Positions 43,854-53,007 of a stretch of DNA of 53,667 nucleotides are shown piece by piece. The notes under the pieces were generated by a model. The model saw only the letters and a list, made by a program, of their open reading frames with translations, ran no database searches and was not told the DNA's origin. The DNA lies in contig CALWJA010000029.1 in assembly GCA_944380875.1 (NCBI GenBank), positions 1 to 53,667 on the forward strand. The letters are read 5' to 3'. The DNA is from an uncultured Clostridia bacterium. Its GTDB lineage: Bacteria; Bacillota; Clostridia; Oscillospirales; Acutalibacteraceae. The translations under genes and the position numbers were made by a program. Each line of letters begins with the position of its first letter. Position 1 is the first letter of the stretch.

Positions 43854-44648
43854 TTGAAAGTGGAAATGATGAAAGAAAGAGTAAAATCGTTGTTTCGCTA
43901 CAAAGATCTTCTGGCGCAGCTTGTCTCCCGGGATATTAAGCTGAAATATCGCAGAAGTTTCCTTGGGTATTTGTGGAGTGTTCTTAACCCTCTTATGACA
44001 ATGGCGGTTATGTCTGTTGTCTTTTCGCAGATGTTTAAAAAGGGTATAGAAAATTATCCGGTTTATCTGCTTTCCGGTAATATCCTGTATAGCTTTATGC
44101 GAGAATCGACAACCCACGGTTTAACCTCTATAACGGGAAATGCTTCCTTGTTAAAAAAGACATATGTGCCTAAATATATTTTTACGCTATCCAAAGTGAC
44201 AAGCGATCTGGTGAATCTCGGTTTTTCTTTTTGTGCTCTTTTGGTAGTGATGCTTGTTACAAGAGTACAGTTTTCCTTTACAATTTTCCTTTGCCTGATT
44301 CCCGTTATTGAGCTGTATTTTTTCACGCTGGGATTAAGCCTGTTTTTGGCGCAGGCATCCGTGTTCTTCCGGGATGTACAGTATATATGGGGGCCTGTGG
44401 TTTTAGCCTGGATGTACTTGACTCCTCTTCTGTATCCTATTGATGCGCTTCCTCCGAAGCTGGGATGGATTGTTTCCCATTTGAATCCTTTGTATTATTA
44501 TGTGCAGCCTTTCCGTCAGGCCGTGATGTATGCGCAGCTTCCGGATTGGACACTGGTCTGGCGAGGCGCTTTGATCGCTGTTGTAATGTTGATAATTGGA
44601 TTGTGGAGTTTTGCAAAAGCGAAAGACAAATTTATTCTCCACATATAA
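43854..44648 (+). CDS. ABC-2 permease for polysaccharide export (TagG/Wzm type)
   Basis: 264 residues with six membrane helices. Typical opening: a cytoplasmic amphipathic segment LAQLVSRDIKLKYRRSFLGY then LWSVLNPLMTMAVMSVVFSQ. The end has YLTPLLYPIDALP and LNPLYYYVQPFRQAV, common in TagG/RfbD permeases. It flips a lipid-linked polysaccharide across the membrane with the ATPase that follows. The start is probably TTG 43854 behind AAGGAAATGG; ATG 43866 is an alternative. The stop is 9 bases before the ATPase start. Confidence 0.94.
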   Translation: MKVEMMKERVKSLFRYKDLLAQLVSRDIKLKYRRSFLGYLWSVLNPLMTMAVMSVVFSQMFKKGIENYPVYLLSGNILYSFMRESTTHGLTSITGNASLLKKTYVPKYIFTLSKVTSDLVNLGFSFCALLVVMLVTRVQFSFTIFLCLIPVIELYFFTLGLSLFLAQASVFFRDVQYIWGPVVLAWMYLTPLLYPIDALPPKLGWIVSHLNPLYYYVQPFRQAVMYAQLPDWTLVWRGALIAVVMLIIGLWSFAKAKDKFILHI

Positions 44649-44657
44649 GGAGGAACT

Positions 44658-45410
44658 ATGGGCGAGAATAATACGGTCGTTAAAGTCGACCATGTTACGG
44701 TTCGGTTTAATAAAGCTTCTGTCAAAGTGGATAATTTGAAAGAATATGCAATTCGGCTTTTAAAGAGGCAATTAATGTTCCAGGAATTTTTGGCATTGCA
44801 GGATGTTAGCCTGGAAGTAAAAAAAGGCGAAGCCTGGGGCATAATGGGTCGGAACGGCTCAGGAAAATCCACTCTGCTTAAATTGATTAGCGGCGTTCTT
44901 TCTCCCTATAAGGGCACTGTAAAGGTGAATGGAAGCATCGCGCCTTTGATTGAATTGAGTGCTGGTTTGGATGGCCAATTGAATGCTGTTGAAAATATCT
45001 TCCTGAATGGGGCGCTCCTGGGGCATTCCAAAAAGTTCATGCAGGAGAGAATGGATGAAATTGTTGAATTTGCAGAGCTTAAAGATTTTTTGGAAATTCC
45101 CATTAAAAACTTTTCTTCCGGTATGCGCGCGCGTTTAGGCTTCTCCATTGCTACTACGGTAAGGCCGCAGCTTTTGATTGTGGATGAAGTATTGGCGGTT
45201 GGAGATGTTGCTTTCCGGCAGAAATGTGAGAAGCGAATGCAGGATATGCTGGATAAAGGTACTACATTACTTTATGTTTCTCATTCTACCAATTCGGTAA
45301 AGAAGCTTTGCAACAAAGCTTTGTGGCTGAATAAAGGCCAGGAAGTAATGCATGGCGACGTGGATACAGTGTGTTCCGCATATATGGAGGCTTTAAAGGC
45401 TAAGGAATAA
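44658..45410 (+). CDS. ABC ATPase for polysaccharide export (TagH/Wzt type)
   Basis: 250 residues. It has the N-terminal extension before the first strand that marks TagH/Wzt ATPases (VTVRFNKASVKVDNLKEYAI). Walker A is GRNGSGKST near residue 72, signature FSSGMRARLGFS, Walker B LLIVDEVLAVGD. No C-terminal carbohydrate-binding domain is present, unlike Wzt proteins that recognise a capped chain end, so export probably does not depend on a terminal modification. The ATG follows AAGGAGGAACT. Confidence 0.95.
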   Translation: MGENNTVVKVDHVTVRFNKASVKVDNLKEYAIRLLKRQLMFQEFLALQDVSLEVKKGEAWGIMGRNGSGKSTLLKLISGVLSPYKGTVKVNGSIAPLIELSAGLDGQLNAVENIFLNGALLGHSKKFMQERMDEIVEFAELKDFLEIPIKNFSSGMRARLGFSIATTVRPQLLIVDEVLAVGDVAFRQKCEKRMQDMLDKGTTLLYVSHSTNSVKKLCNKALWLNKGQEVMHGDVDTVCSAYMEALKAKE

Positions 45411-45552
45411 GAAGAAAATTCGTTTGAATATTGGATGTACAGATAGCCGGCTCGTGCGAATTGGGTATGCGTAAATATTGCAGAGAGGATAAGGCAGATC
45501 TATATAGTATTGACTGAAGAGAATACGATAGGTGTGCGAGGGAAATAATTGC

Positions 45553-46470
45553 ATGAAAAAGATAACGGCTGTTGTGGTTACGTATAACCGTTGTAGCCTT
45601 TTAAAACGTTGCCTGGAGGCTTTGCTGCGGCAGACGTACCCCTGTGAAATTCTGATTATCGATAATGCCAGCGAGGATGCAACCGGAGAGATGCTGGAAA
45701 AATTTGAGGAACCTGCTATACGTGTGCTGCGGCTTGAACAAAATCTAGGAGGTGCCGGTGGTTTTTATACCGGCATGAAAAAAGCTGTAGAAGATGGCAG
45801 CGAATATATTTGGCTGATGGATGACGATACATTTCCTGAACCAGATGCCTTGGAACAGCTTATGAAGGCTGATGAAAAGCTCAACGGGGAATATGGTTTT
45901 TTGTCTTCCGCCGTTCAGTGGACGGACGGAAGCGCTTGCAAGATGAATTGTCAAAAGATCAAGAAAGACTATTTTAGGCAGCTTCATCGTCTGGCGGATG
46001 GAATGGTACTGGTAGAATATGCTTCTTTTGTATCTCTTTTGTTTAAACGGGAAACCATTCTGGAAGCAGGTCTTCCGATTAAGGAATATTTTATCTGGGG
46101 CGATGATATTGAGTATACTACCCGTTTGACAGCAGTTCTCAAAAAAGATGCTTATTTGGTGGGAAAAAGTCTTGTTACCCATGCCATGAAAGCCAATACC
46201 GGCTCCAACTTAGCGAAGGATACTGTGGATCGCCTTTCTCGCTATGTGTACGCTTTCCGAAATGAGGCCTGTACAGCCCGCCGCCGAGGCGCATATGAGA
46301 TTTACAGATATTTAGGAAGATGCGTGAAACTCTTTTTCATGATTTTGTTTGGGGCTTCCGGTCATCGTTTTCGCAGATGGGGATGCCTCTTTTCCGGAAT
46401 GCTTAAAGGCTGTTTTTTTCATCCTAAGATTGAATATATAGAACCGAACGAAGGACATAAAGCAGAGTAA
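45553..46470 (+). CDS. Glycosyltransferase family 2, probable galactofuranosyltransferase (GlfT-like)
   Basis: About 305 residues. TAVVVTYNRCSLLKRCLEAL and LIIDNASEDAT form the nucleotide site, and WLMDDDTFPEPDAL is the metal site. EYFIWGDDIEYTTRL is the conserved W-D-D-x-E segment seen in GlfT2-like and rhamnosyl-type GT2 enzymes, which place Galf residues. The frame opens with GTG 45532, but ATG 45553 (MKKITAVVVTYN) begins at the usual family start. Next to glf, so UDP-Galf is the expected donor. The 120-base gap before it has no clear promoter. Confidence 0.9.
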   Translation: MKKITAVVVTYNRCSLLKRCLEALLRQTYPCEILIIDNASEDATGEMLEKFEEPAIRVLRLEQNLGGAGGFYTGMKKAVEDGSEYIWLMDDDTFPEPDALEQLMKADEKLNGEYGFLSSAVQWTDGSACKMNCQKIKKDYFRQLHRLADGMVLVEYASFVSLLFKRETILEAGLPIKEYFIWGDDIEYTTRLTAVLKKDAYLVGKSLVTHAMKANTGSNLAKDTVDRLSRYVYAFRNEACTARRRGAYEIYRYLGRCVKLFFMILFGASGHRFRRWGCLFSGMLKGCFFHPKIEYIEPNEGHKAE

Positions 46471-46511
46471 TGAAGAGTTGACATAGAGCATCAAAAAGGA
46501 GGAAACTGAAA

Positions 46512-47606
46512 ATGCAATATGATTATTTGATTGTTGGCGCGGGATTATATGGAGCAGTATTCGCTCACGAGTTGAATAAACGAGGCAAAAAATGCCTTGT
46601 TATCGACAGAAGATCTCATTTGGCAGGGAATATATACACCGAAAAAGTGGAAGATATACAGGTGCATAAATATGGAGCCCATATTTTCCATACAAGCGAT
46701 AAGACTATATGGGATTATGTAAATCAATTCGCAGAGTTTAATAATTATATTAACAGCCCTGTGGCTATTTACAAGGATGAATTATATAACCTGCCTTTTA
46801 ATATGAACACATTTTCTAAAATGTGGGGAGTGCGTACCCCTGCGGAGGCTAAGGCGAAAATTCAAGAGCAGGTAGCGGCTCTCAACATCACGGAACCTAA
46901 AAACCTGGAGGAGCAGGCGTTGAGCCTTGTGGGAACGGATGTCTATAATAAGCTTGTAAAAGGGTATACAGAAAAACAGTGGGGGCGCCAGTGCAAGGAT
47001 TTGCCTGCTTTCATTATAAAGCGCCTTCCTTGCCGTTTCATCTATGACAACAACTATTTTAACGACCGCTATCAGGGCATTCCCATTGGTGGGTATACCG
47101 CTATTGTTGAAAAAATGCTGGATGGCGTCGAAGTCCGCCTGAATACGGATTATTTTGATCTCATAAAAGAACAGCCGGATATCGCTGCGACCATTGTATA
47201 TACGGGTTGTATTGATGAGTTTTTTGGATATAAGCTTGGTGCTTTGCAATATCGTTCCGTTCGTTTTGAAACGGAAGTATTGGATGAGGATAATTTCCAA
47301 GGAAATGCGGTTGTGAATTATACAGATCGCGAGGTTCCTTATACTCGTATAATTGAGCACAAACATTTTGAATTTGGCAATCAGCCAAAGACTGTCATCA
47401 GCCGTGAGTATTCCGCGGAGTGGAAGCCGGGTATTGAACCCTATTATCCTGTTAACGATGAGAAAAACAGCGCTCTGTATGCAGAGTATAAAAAACTGGC
47501 AGATGCCTGCGGCAATGTGATTTTTGGCGGAAGATTGGGCCAGTATCGGTATTACGATATGGATAAGGTTATTGCCGCCGCCCTTGCAGATGTGGAGAAA
47601 TTGTAA
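46512..47606 (+). CDS. glf: UDP-galactopyranose mutase
   Basis: Converts UDP-galactopyranose to UDP-galactofuranose using reduced FAD; 364 residues, typical length. FAD-binding opening YDYLIVGAGLYGAVFAHELN and VIDRRSHLAGNIYTE, then the conserved YGAHIFHTSDKTIWDYV and GYTEKQWGRQCKDLPA. The UDP-binding region includes RLPCRFIYDNNYFNDRYQGI and the C-terminal FGGRLGQYRYYDMDKVI. The ATG follows AAAGGAGGAAACTGAAA. It marks the whole operon as making a galactofuranose-containing surface glycan. A strong terminator follows. Confidence 0.97.
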   Translation: MQYDYLIVGAGLYGAVFAHELNKRGKKCLVIDRRSHLAGNIYTEKVEDIQVHKYGAHIFHTSDKTIWDYVNQFAEFNNYINSPVAIYKDELYNLPFNMNTFSKMWGVRTPAEAKAKIQEQVAALNITEPKNLEEQALSLVGTDVYNKLVKGYTEKQWGRQCKDLPAFIIKRLPCRFIYDNNYFNDRYQGIPIGGYTAIVEKMLDGVEVRLNTDYFDLIKEQPDIAATIVYTGCIDEFFGYKLGALQYRSVRFETEVLDEDNFQGNAVVNYTDREVPYTRIIEHKHFEFGNQPKTVISREYSAEWKPGIEPYYPVNDEKNSALYAEYKKLADACGNVIFGGRLGQYRYYDMDKVIAAALADVEKL

Positions 47607-47735
47607 GAAATTTTTTGCTATACTATTTTGGTTGCAGGTCGGTGTGATAAACGGCAGGTCTTCAGGGCTTACAGTATCCTATGAGATAAAGGATGTTGCA
47701 AAGTGGTTGGATACCTGCAAAATGTAAAGCAGTTA

Positions 47736-47768
47736 CCGCCGGCGGTTGGATCCGCCGGCGGATTTTGT
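47736..47768 (+). terminator. Terminator ending the galactofuranose operon
   Basis: CCGCCGGCGG (47736-47745) pairs with CCGCCGGCGG (47752-47761), a self-complementary GC-only stem around TTGGAT, followed by ATTTTG. Confidence 0.8.
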
Positions 47769-48045
47769 ACATCTTAATCATGCCGGGAGCCGAATTTTTG
47801 AGTACCAATTTTTTATATACATATAGAGTTTTGCTGTTGAAACATTGAATATTTTTGAAAACAATAGTATTGATATTTGCAGGCTTGAAAAAAGTTTGGG
47901 TGGAGGCTTCCATTCAAAAAGTCTGCTTTACGTAATTTTTAGAAATATAAAAAATGTTATGGGCCTGCTGTAAAAGCATAGTCGCTTTAAGCGGAGATGC
48001 AAGAGCGGTAAATTTGTGTATTGGCACGAAAGGAGAGGCGGATAA
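47769..48045. other. Intergenic region before degV, no gene supported
   Basis: AT-rich, about 280 bases. It should hold the degV promoter, but no pair of hexamers with proper spacing is convincing. A weak hairpin TCGCTTTAAGCGGA occurs near 47981. Confidence 0.4.
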
Positions 48046-48909
48046 ATGAGGGAACCGGAAAAAATAGCGGTTTTGACGGATTCCTGCGCGGATCTTTCCC
48101 CTGAAATTGCTAAAGAAAACGGTATATTTGTTGTTCCTTTATCTGTGGTGTATCCGGAGAAAATATATCAGGATGGTGTGGATATTACGGCTGAGGACAT
48201 ATATAGGCGTATGCCGGAAGAGGTGCCTACTACTACGCTGCCGGCAGGCGCTTGTATAAAGGATACTTTTAGAGAAATACGGGAAAGAGGCTACCGCTAT
48301 GTTATTGCTCTGATCTTTTCCAGCGGAATCAGCGGTACTTTCAATACTATCCGTATGTTGGGTGAAGAAGCAGAGGGGTTGGAGGTTCGTGTTTTTGACA
48401 CAAAAACAGCCAGCCTTGGATTAGGTATGATTGCTTTACAAACGGTCCGATATATTCAAGAAGGAAAGTCTTTTTTGGAATTGCAGGCCATAGTGCAATC
48501 CCTGATCCGCAATACAAAGGTTTTCTTTTGCGTGGATACACTGGAATATTTGAAACGGGGCGGAAGAATCGGGAAGATTACTTGCATGGCAGGTTCGGTG
48601 CTACAAATTAAGCCGATTATTACGTTTTCGGAAGATGGCCTTCTTGTGAATGTGGGAAAGGCCCGGGGCAGGATGAAATCCATGGAGGATATAGCGCAGC
48701 GTGTGGAAAATCTCATTCCGAAAAAAGGGAGATATAATATGGCTTTGGCCCATGGCGGCTGCCCGGAGGATTTGGAGATTGTGCGCAAGGCGTTGTCGGG
48801 AGAAATACGGAAGGCTTCCATGTTTTGTGAGAGCGCTATTGATTCTGTTTTGGCCTGTCATGTTGGCCCAAGGTTAATTGGTGCGGGTGTGCAGATTTTA
48901 GAATTTTAA
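48046..48909 (+). CDS. DegV family protein (fatty-acid-binding)
   Basis: 287 residues. The opening IAVLTDSCADLSPEIAKENG, the serine-rich FSSGISGTFNTIRM, the DTKTASLGLGMIAL segment and the CVDTLEYLKRGGRIG motif are all diagnostic of DegV/FakB-like proteins, which bind a fatty acid and in some species present it to a fatty acid kinase. Full length and intact. The start ATG follows AAAGGAGAGGCGGATAA. Single gene with its own strong terminator; no FakA gene is near. Confidence 0.95.
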   Translation: MREPEKIAVLTDSCADLSPEIAKENGIFVVPLSVVYPEKIYQDGVDITAEDIYRRMPEEVPTTTLPAGACIKDTFREIRERGYRYVIALIFSSGISGTFNTIRMLGEEAEGLEVRVFDTKTASLGLGMIALQTVRYIQEGKSFLELQAIVQSLIRNTKVFFCVDTLEYLKRGGRIGKITCMAGSVLQIKPIITFSEDGLLVNVGKARGRMKSMEDIAQRVENLIPKKGRYNMALAHGGCPEDLEIVRKALSGEIRKASMFCESAIDSVLACHVGPRLIGAGVQILEF

Positions 48910-48920
48910 CGGAAAAGAGT

Positions 48921-48977
48921 AAACAGCTCCCGGAAAAGCGGTGTAGATAAAGCCGCTTTTCCGGGAGCTGTTTTATT
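48921..48977 (+). terminator. Rho-independent terminator after degV
   Basis: A 21-base perfect stem (48921-48941 with 48953-48973, starting AAACAGCTCCCGG) and a T-run. Confidence 0.9.
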
Positions 48978-49136
48978 AAAATTTTTCTTTTGCCAAATTT
49001 CGAGGGGAATTGCGGTGAAAATCCGCTATCGTAGAAAATAAGAAAAAGATGCAAAAAAGCAGGAAACACCGTATACTTTTCGTACTATGGGACATGCTTA
49101 TAGTATCTGACAAAATCCGACAGGGAGGAAGATCAT

Positions 49137-49475
49137 ATGGCAATACAGCTTTCGCTTCGCTCCGGAACCCTTACAGCGGCGTTAGAAGGCGAAATCGATC
49201 ATCATACCGCCAGAGAGCTGCGGGAAGAAATTGACAGCGCCGCTTCCAGAACAAAACCAAAGAAACTGGTTCTTGATTTTTCCAAGATACATTTTATGGA
49301 TAGTTCCGGAGTAGGGCTGATTCTGGGAAGATACAGACTTATTAGCCAATGGGGAGGCAAATTATATGTTGCCAACTTATCCCCAAACTTAGAAAGAATT
49401 GTTTCACTGGCAGGCCTTAAAGAAATCTGCACAATATACCGGAGGGACGAAAATGAACAAGAAAGCAATCAATGA
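49137..49475 (+). CDS. spoIIAA: Anti-sigma F factor antagonist SpoIIAA
   Basis: 112-residue STAS-domain protein. In its unphosphorylated state it frees sigma F from SpoIIAB in the forespore. The phosphorylatable serine lies in HFMDSSGVGLILGRYR near residue 59, and the domain opens with GEIDHHTARELREEI. The start ATG follows GGGAGGAAGATCAT. It overlaps spoIIAB by 23 bases. In Bacillus this operon is read by sigma H; I see AGGAAAC near 49061 but no matching -10, so the promoter is not called. Confidence 0.95.
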   Translation: MAIQLSLRSGTLTAALEGEIDHHTARELREEIDSAASRTKPKKLVLDFSKIHFMDSSGVGLILGRYRLISQWGGKLYVANLSPNLERIVSLAGLKEICTIYRRDENEQESNQ

Positions 49476-49908
49476 GATGGAGATCTCCTTTCCCAGTTAT
49501 TCCTCCAATGAGGCGTTCGCACGGGCGGCCATAGCTTCTTTTGCGGCACAGCTGGATCCTACCCTAGAGGAAATTTGTGATTTGAAAACAGCTGTTTCCG
49601 AAGCGGTAACCAACTGCATTATACACGGATATAAAGATTCCATCGGCATTATCTACATAGTTGTAAAACTGTATGAAAACCGGCAGATTTCGGTTAAAAT
49701 TCGGGATAAAGGCTGCGGAATTGCAGATGTGCAGCAGGCTATGGAACCTTTATTCACTACAGGTGGAGAGGAAAGAGCGGGGCTGGGATTTGCGGTGATG
49801 CAAAGTTTTACAGATAAGCTCACGGTTACCTCTAAAGTAGGAAAAGGAACTACCGTAACGATGCGGAAATATTTTTCCAGAAGGCTGACATCCAATGAAC
49901 AGGGATGA
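49453..49908 (+). CDS. spoIIAB: Anti-sigma F factor SpoIIAB
   Basis: 151-residue GHKL-type serine kinase that binds sigma F and phosphorylates SpoIIAA. ATP-site boxes: N box AVSEAVTNCIIHGY near residue 45, G1 DKGCGIAD near 83, G2 GLGFAVMQSF near 113, and GKGTTV near 132. The frame opens at 49399, but ATG 49453 behind GGAGGGACGAAA is the start and matches the family's N-terminus. It overlaps spoIIAA by 23 and sigF by 14 bases, so the three are translationally coupled. Confidence 0.96.
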   Translation: MNKKAINEMEISFPSYSSNEAFARAAIASFAAQLDPTLEEICDLKTAVSEAVTNCIIHGYKDSIGIIYIVVKLYENRQISVKIRDKGCGIADVQQAMEPLFTTGGEERAGLGFAVMQSFTDKLTVTSKVGKGTTVTMRKYFSRRLTSNEQG

Positions 49909-50545
49909 AAGAATACAAGAGAATACAGGACTGGTACACACCTGTGCCCGCCGGTTCAAAGGGCGCGGAATTGATTACGACGATCTTTTCCAAGCCGGAT
50001 GTCTGGGTCTTATTAAGGCGGCGGAGCGGTTTGATGAAAGCCGAGGGCTTTGCTTTTCTACTTATGCAGTGCCGGTAATCTTGGGAGAGATCCGAAGACT
50101 TTTCCGAGAAGACGGAACTGTGAAAATGAGCCGCAGTCTGCGAGAGATGGCTATGAAGGCCAACCGGGCAGCAACAGAATTTTTTAAGAAAGAAGGGCGG
50201 CAGCCTACTGTCCAGGAAGTGGCAGATGCACTAGGAGTGGAACCGGAACAGGCCGCACAGGCAATAACGGCAGGTCAAATGCCGATTTCTCTTACTGTTG
50301 AAGATGAAGAAGGGGAAAGCCAACTGGATATTGCGGTGGCCCCCGAAGAAGAACTGCTTACAGAAAAGCTTTCATTGCGGAAAGCTCTGAAAGAATTGCA
50401 GGAGAAGGACAAAAAGATCATTTATCTTCGGTATGTTAAGAGTTCTACTCAGGCAGAAACAGCCCGGGAGTTGGGAATGACGCAGGTGCAGATTTCCAGA
50501 AGGGAAAAGGTGATTTTGCGTACTCTCCGGGAAAAATTGGGATAG
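49895..50545 (+). CDS. sigF: RNA polymerase sporulation sigma factor SigF (SpoIIAC)
   Basis: 216 residues, forespore-specific sigma-70 factor. Region 2: DDLFQAGCLGLIKAAERFDE and FSTYAVPVILGEIRRLFRED. Region 3: EFFKKEGRQPTVQEVADALG. Region 4 helix-turn-helix: TQAETARELGMTQVQISRRE. It has no long N-terminal extension. The ATG overlaps the end of spoIIAB. Presence of the intact operon argues that the organism descends from, and may still be, a spore former. A terminator follows, shared with the convergent metA gene. Confidence 0.96.
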   Translation: MNRDERIQENTGLVHTCARRFKGRGIDYDDLFQAGCLGLIKAAERFDESRGLCFSTYAVPVILGEIRRLFREDGTVKMSRSLREMAMKANRAATEFFKKEGRQPTVQEVADALGVEPEQAAQAITAGQMPISLTVEDEEGESQLDIAVAPEEELLTEKLSLRKALKELQEKDKKIIYLRYVKSSTQAETARELGMTQVQISRREKVILRTLREKLG

Positions 50546-50576
50546 AGTTTCTCTCAGCAATATAGGACTGAAATAA

Positions 50577-50615
50577 AAGAGGGCGCCGGTAAAATAAAAC
50601 CGGTGCCCTTTTTTG
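50577..50615. terminator. Terminator between sigF and metA
   Basis: AGGGCGCCGGT pairs with ACCGGTGCCCT around AAAATAAA with one G-U pair; A and T runs flank it, so it can serve both convergent genes. Confidence 0.85.
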
Positions 50616-51566
50616 TTAGTGTATGTTGTGAGTTTCTTCGGAAGAAAGTTCGGTAAGCTGGGAAAGATCATACGGAGTTTGCTGATACACAAAATAATTC
50701 AGCCAATTGGAAAAAAGGAGATGGCCGTGGCTCCGCCAGTTGAAACGGGGTTCCTGAGAAGGATCGTCATTGGGAAAATAATTTTCCGGAATATGCGGGT
50801 TGAGACCTTTATTCAAATCCCGGAAATATTCTTTAGCCAGCGTATCTCTGTCATATTCCTGGTGACCGGTTACAAAAAACTGACGGCCATCCTTTTTTGC
50901 CACAAGATGGATGCCGGCCTTTTCCGAGTCTGCCAAAACAATAAGCTCCGGATGCTTTTTTATATCTTCGGCACGGATTTCTGTATTTCGGCTGTGCGGA
51001 GCCCAGTAATCGTCGTCAAACCCTCTCACAAGAGGATGCAGATGTTCAATTACACGATGACGAAAAACACCAGATAGCTTTTCAGGAAGCTGATATTTGG
51101 GGATTCCATAGTGATAATATAAACCTGCCTGCGCGCCCCAACAGATATACATGGTAGAATATACATTCTTTTTTACCCATTCCATGATCTCGCAGAGCTC
51201 CTGCCAATAATCCACTTCTTCAAAATCCATATTTTCAACGGGAGCTCCGGTGACAATCATACCGTCAAATTTTTCATGCTTTAATTCTTGGAAGGTTTTG
51301 TAAAACTGATTAAGATGAGGCAATGGGGTATGTTTGCTGACATGGCTGGCCATATGCATCAGTTCCACATCAACCTGCAGGGGTGTATTACCCAGAAGGC
51401 GCAAGAGCTGCGTTTCTGTTACAATTTTCGTAGGCATAAGATTTAAGATGACAATTTTTAAAGGGCGGATATCCTGTGTGGAGGCCCTCTTATGTGTCAT
51501 CACAAAAATGTTTTCCCCTTCCAGAACCTTTATGGCGGGAAGTTCTCCTTGAATACGAATAGGCAT
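50616..51566 (-). CDS. metAA: Homoserine O-acetyltransferase (MetA family)
   Basis: 316 residues; acylates homoserine, the first committed step to methionine. Catalytic cysteine in [15 protein letters not shown] near residue 142, catalytic histidine in [14 protein letters not shown] near 235 with its glutamate two residues on. The acyl-CoA-specificity position (residue about 111) is glutamate in [13 protein letters not shown]; in characterised members glutamate gives acetyl-CoA use and glycine succinyl-CoA use, so this is named an acetyltransferase. The ATG follows GGAGGCCGCTAATTT. Single gene; no SAM riboswitch or T-box was found in the short leader. Confidence 0.95.
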   Translation of the reverse strand: MPIRIQGELPAIKVLEGENIFVMTHKRASTQDIRPLKIVILNLMPTKIVTETQLLRLLGNTPLQVDVELMHMASHVSKHTPLPHLNQFYKTFQELKHEKFDGMIVTGAPVENMDFEEVDYWQELCEIMEWVKKNVYSTMYICWGAQAGLYYHYGIPKYQLPEKLSGVFRHRVIEHLHPLVRGFDDDYWAPHSRNTEIRAEDIKKHPELIVLADSEKAGIHLVAKKDGRQFFVTGHQEYDRDTLAKEYFRDLNKGLNPHIPENYFPNDDPSQEPRFNWRSHGHLLFSNWLNYFVYQQTPYDLSQLTELSSEETHNIH

Positions 51567-51612
51567 AAATTAGCGGCCTCCGTTTTTAGTTTCAGTATAG
51601 TATCGCTTACTA

Positions 51613-51641
51613 ATTATAGCAAAAACCATCTGAATCTTCAA
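51613..51641 (-). promoter_or_regulatory. Promoter of metA
   Basis: Minus strand TTGAAG (51641-51636), a 17-base spacer and TATAAT (51618-51613), about 45 bases before the start codon. Confidence 0.7.
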
Positions 51642-51687
51642 TAAACATGCTTTAGCCAGTTGAAAAAGCCATAAGGATGGACAGCTT

Positions 51688-53007
51688 TTAACTATACAAT
51701 TTCCAATACTGCAGGCTCAAGGGTGGTAAGGATATAGAATGAGGATCCAGAACCATGGATTCACCGGAGAGAAGTTCCGTTACGTTACATGTGGAAACAG
51801 CCTCGTTGATACCTGCATGATATACAGAAGTGTCAGCATTAATGGCTATCCAAATACGGTCCTCCTGGAACTTCCGTTCAAAAATCAATTGCCTGTTGGT
51901 GAGCATAACGGTTTTGTATTCTCCGTGTATAAGAGCTTTTTGTTCTCTGTGGATGGAGGCGAGACGGGCAATCAGGTCTGTTAGTTCATTCCATTCCGGC
52001 ATATCCACACTGGGACGTAGATCGTCGTCATTTCCGGAGCCCTTCACGCCTTTTATACCCCATTCGCTTCCATAGTATATACAGGGGATACTAGGCATGG
52101 AAAAAAGGAGCCCATAGAGAAGCGGCAGATGACGGGGTTCCTTCAGAATACTGGCTACTCGTGTTACATCGTGGTTATCGGCAAAACACAATAGGTGTTC
52201 GCCTTTGTAAATACCGCCTTCTCTGCCGAATTGCCGGTTAAGGGAATAGGCAATTTCAAATAAATTGAGATCGTTGAAACTGGAATATAGGCCTTTATAG
52301 CATTCATAATTGGTGCAACTGTGAAGCATTTCGCCATTCACAATTCGTTTGTAATCACCGAAAAGAATTTCTCCCAAAAGGAAAAATTCGGGTTTCAGCT
52401 TATTACAGAATTGCCGCAGCTTACGGAGAAATTGTTCACTGAGGCAATAGGCTACATCCAAGCGGAGACCATCAATATGGAATTGTTCAACCCAAAATTG
52501 AATACAGGAAAATAGATATTCTAGCACGGCGGGATTTTCCAGATTCAGTTTTACAAGTTCGTAATGACCTTCCCAGCCTTCATAGTAAAAACCGTCGTTA
52601 TAGCAGGAATTTCCATCGAAATGAATATAGAACCAATCTTTATACGGAGAGTTTTCCCGAAATTGTAGTACATCTTGGAAGGCCCAGAAACCTCGGCCTA
52701 CATGATTAAATACTCCATCCAACACGACATGAATACCGTTTTCATGCAAGGCATCGCAAAGTTCTGAAAAATCTTTGTTAGTTCCCAAGCGGCAATCAAC
52801 TTTGCGAAAATCTCTGGTGTCGTATCCATGCCGATCCGATTCGAAAATGGGAGAAAAGTATACAGTGTTCACGTTTAATTTCTTAAGATGGGGAATCCAA
52901 TTTAAAATCTTTGTAATTCTTGAAACGGTGATCCCATCGTTTTGCGCAGGCGCTCCACATAATCCTAGAGGATATATTTGATAAAAGACATTTTCTTCTG
53001 CCGGCAT
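51688..53007 (-). CDS. Alpha-amylase family (GH13) glycoside hydrolase, cytoplasmic
   Basis: 439 residues, no signal peptide; acts on alpha-glucans or maltodextrins inside the cell. The four GH13 regions: DGVFNHVG near residue 96, GLRLDVAY with the nucleophile aspartate near 187, the acid glutamate in FFLLGEILFG near 218, and CFADNHDVTR near 283. Length is at the short end, with no N-terminal starch-binding domain, similar to neopullulanase or cyclomaltodextrinase-like enzymes without domain N. The ATG follows AAGGAGGAATTTACTT. Single gene on the minus strand, transcribed away from the rRNA operon. Confidence 0.92.
   Translation of the reverse strand: MPAEENVFYQIYPLGLCGAPAQNDGITVSRITKILNWIPHLKKLNVNTVYFSPIFESDRHGYDTRDFRKVDCRLGTNKDFSELCDALHENGIHVVLDGVFNHVGRGFWAFQDVLQFRENSPYKDWFYIHFDGNSCYNDGFYYEGWEGHYELVKLNLENPAVLEYLFSCIQFWVEQFHIDGLRLDVAYCLSEQFLRKLRQFCNKLKPEFFLLGEILFGDYKRIVNGEMLHSCTNYECYKGLYSSFNDLNLFEIAYSLNRQFGREGGIYKGEHLLCFADNHDVTRVASILKEPRHLPLLYGLLFSMPSIPCIYYGSEWGIKGVKGSGNDDDLRPSVDMPEWNELTDLIARLASIHREQKALIHGEYKTVMLTNRQLIFERKFQEDRIWIAINADTSVYHAGINEAVSTCNVTELLSGESMVLDPHSISLPPLSLQYWKLYS

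Noticed and set aside
47524-47727. 67-codon open frame overlapping the end of glf
   Set aside because: Begins inside glf in another frame, lacks a ribosome binding site and any motif, and ends just before the terminator.
49055-49110. Sigma H promoter for the spoIIA operon
   Set aside because: AGGAAAC could be a -35 box, but no GAAT-type -10 is found at the right distance.
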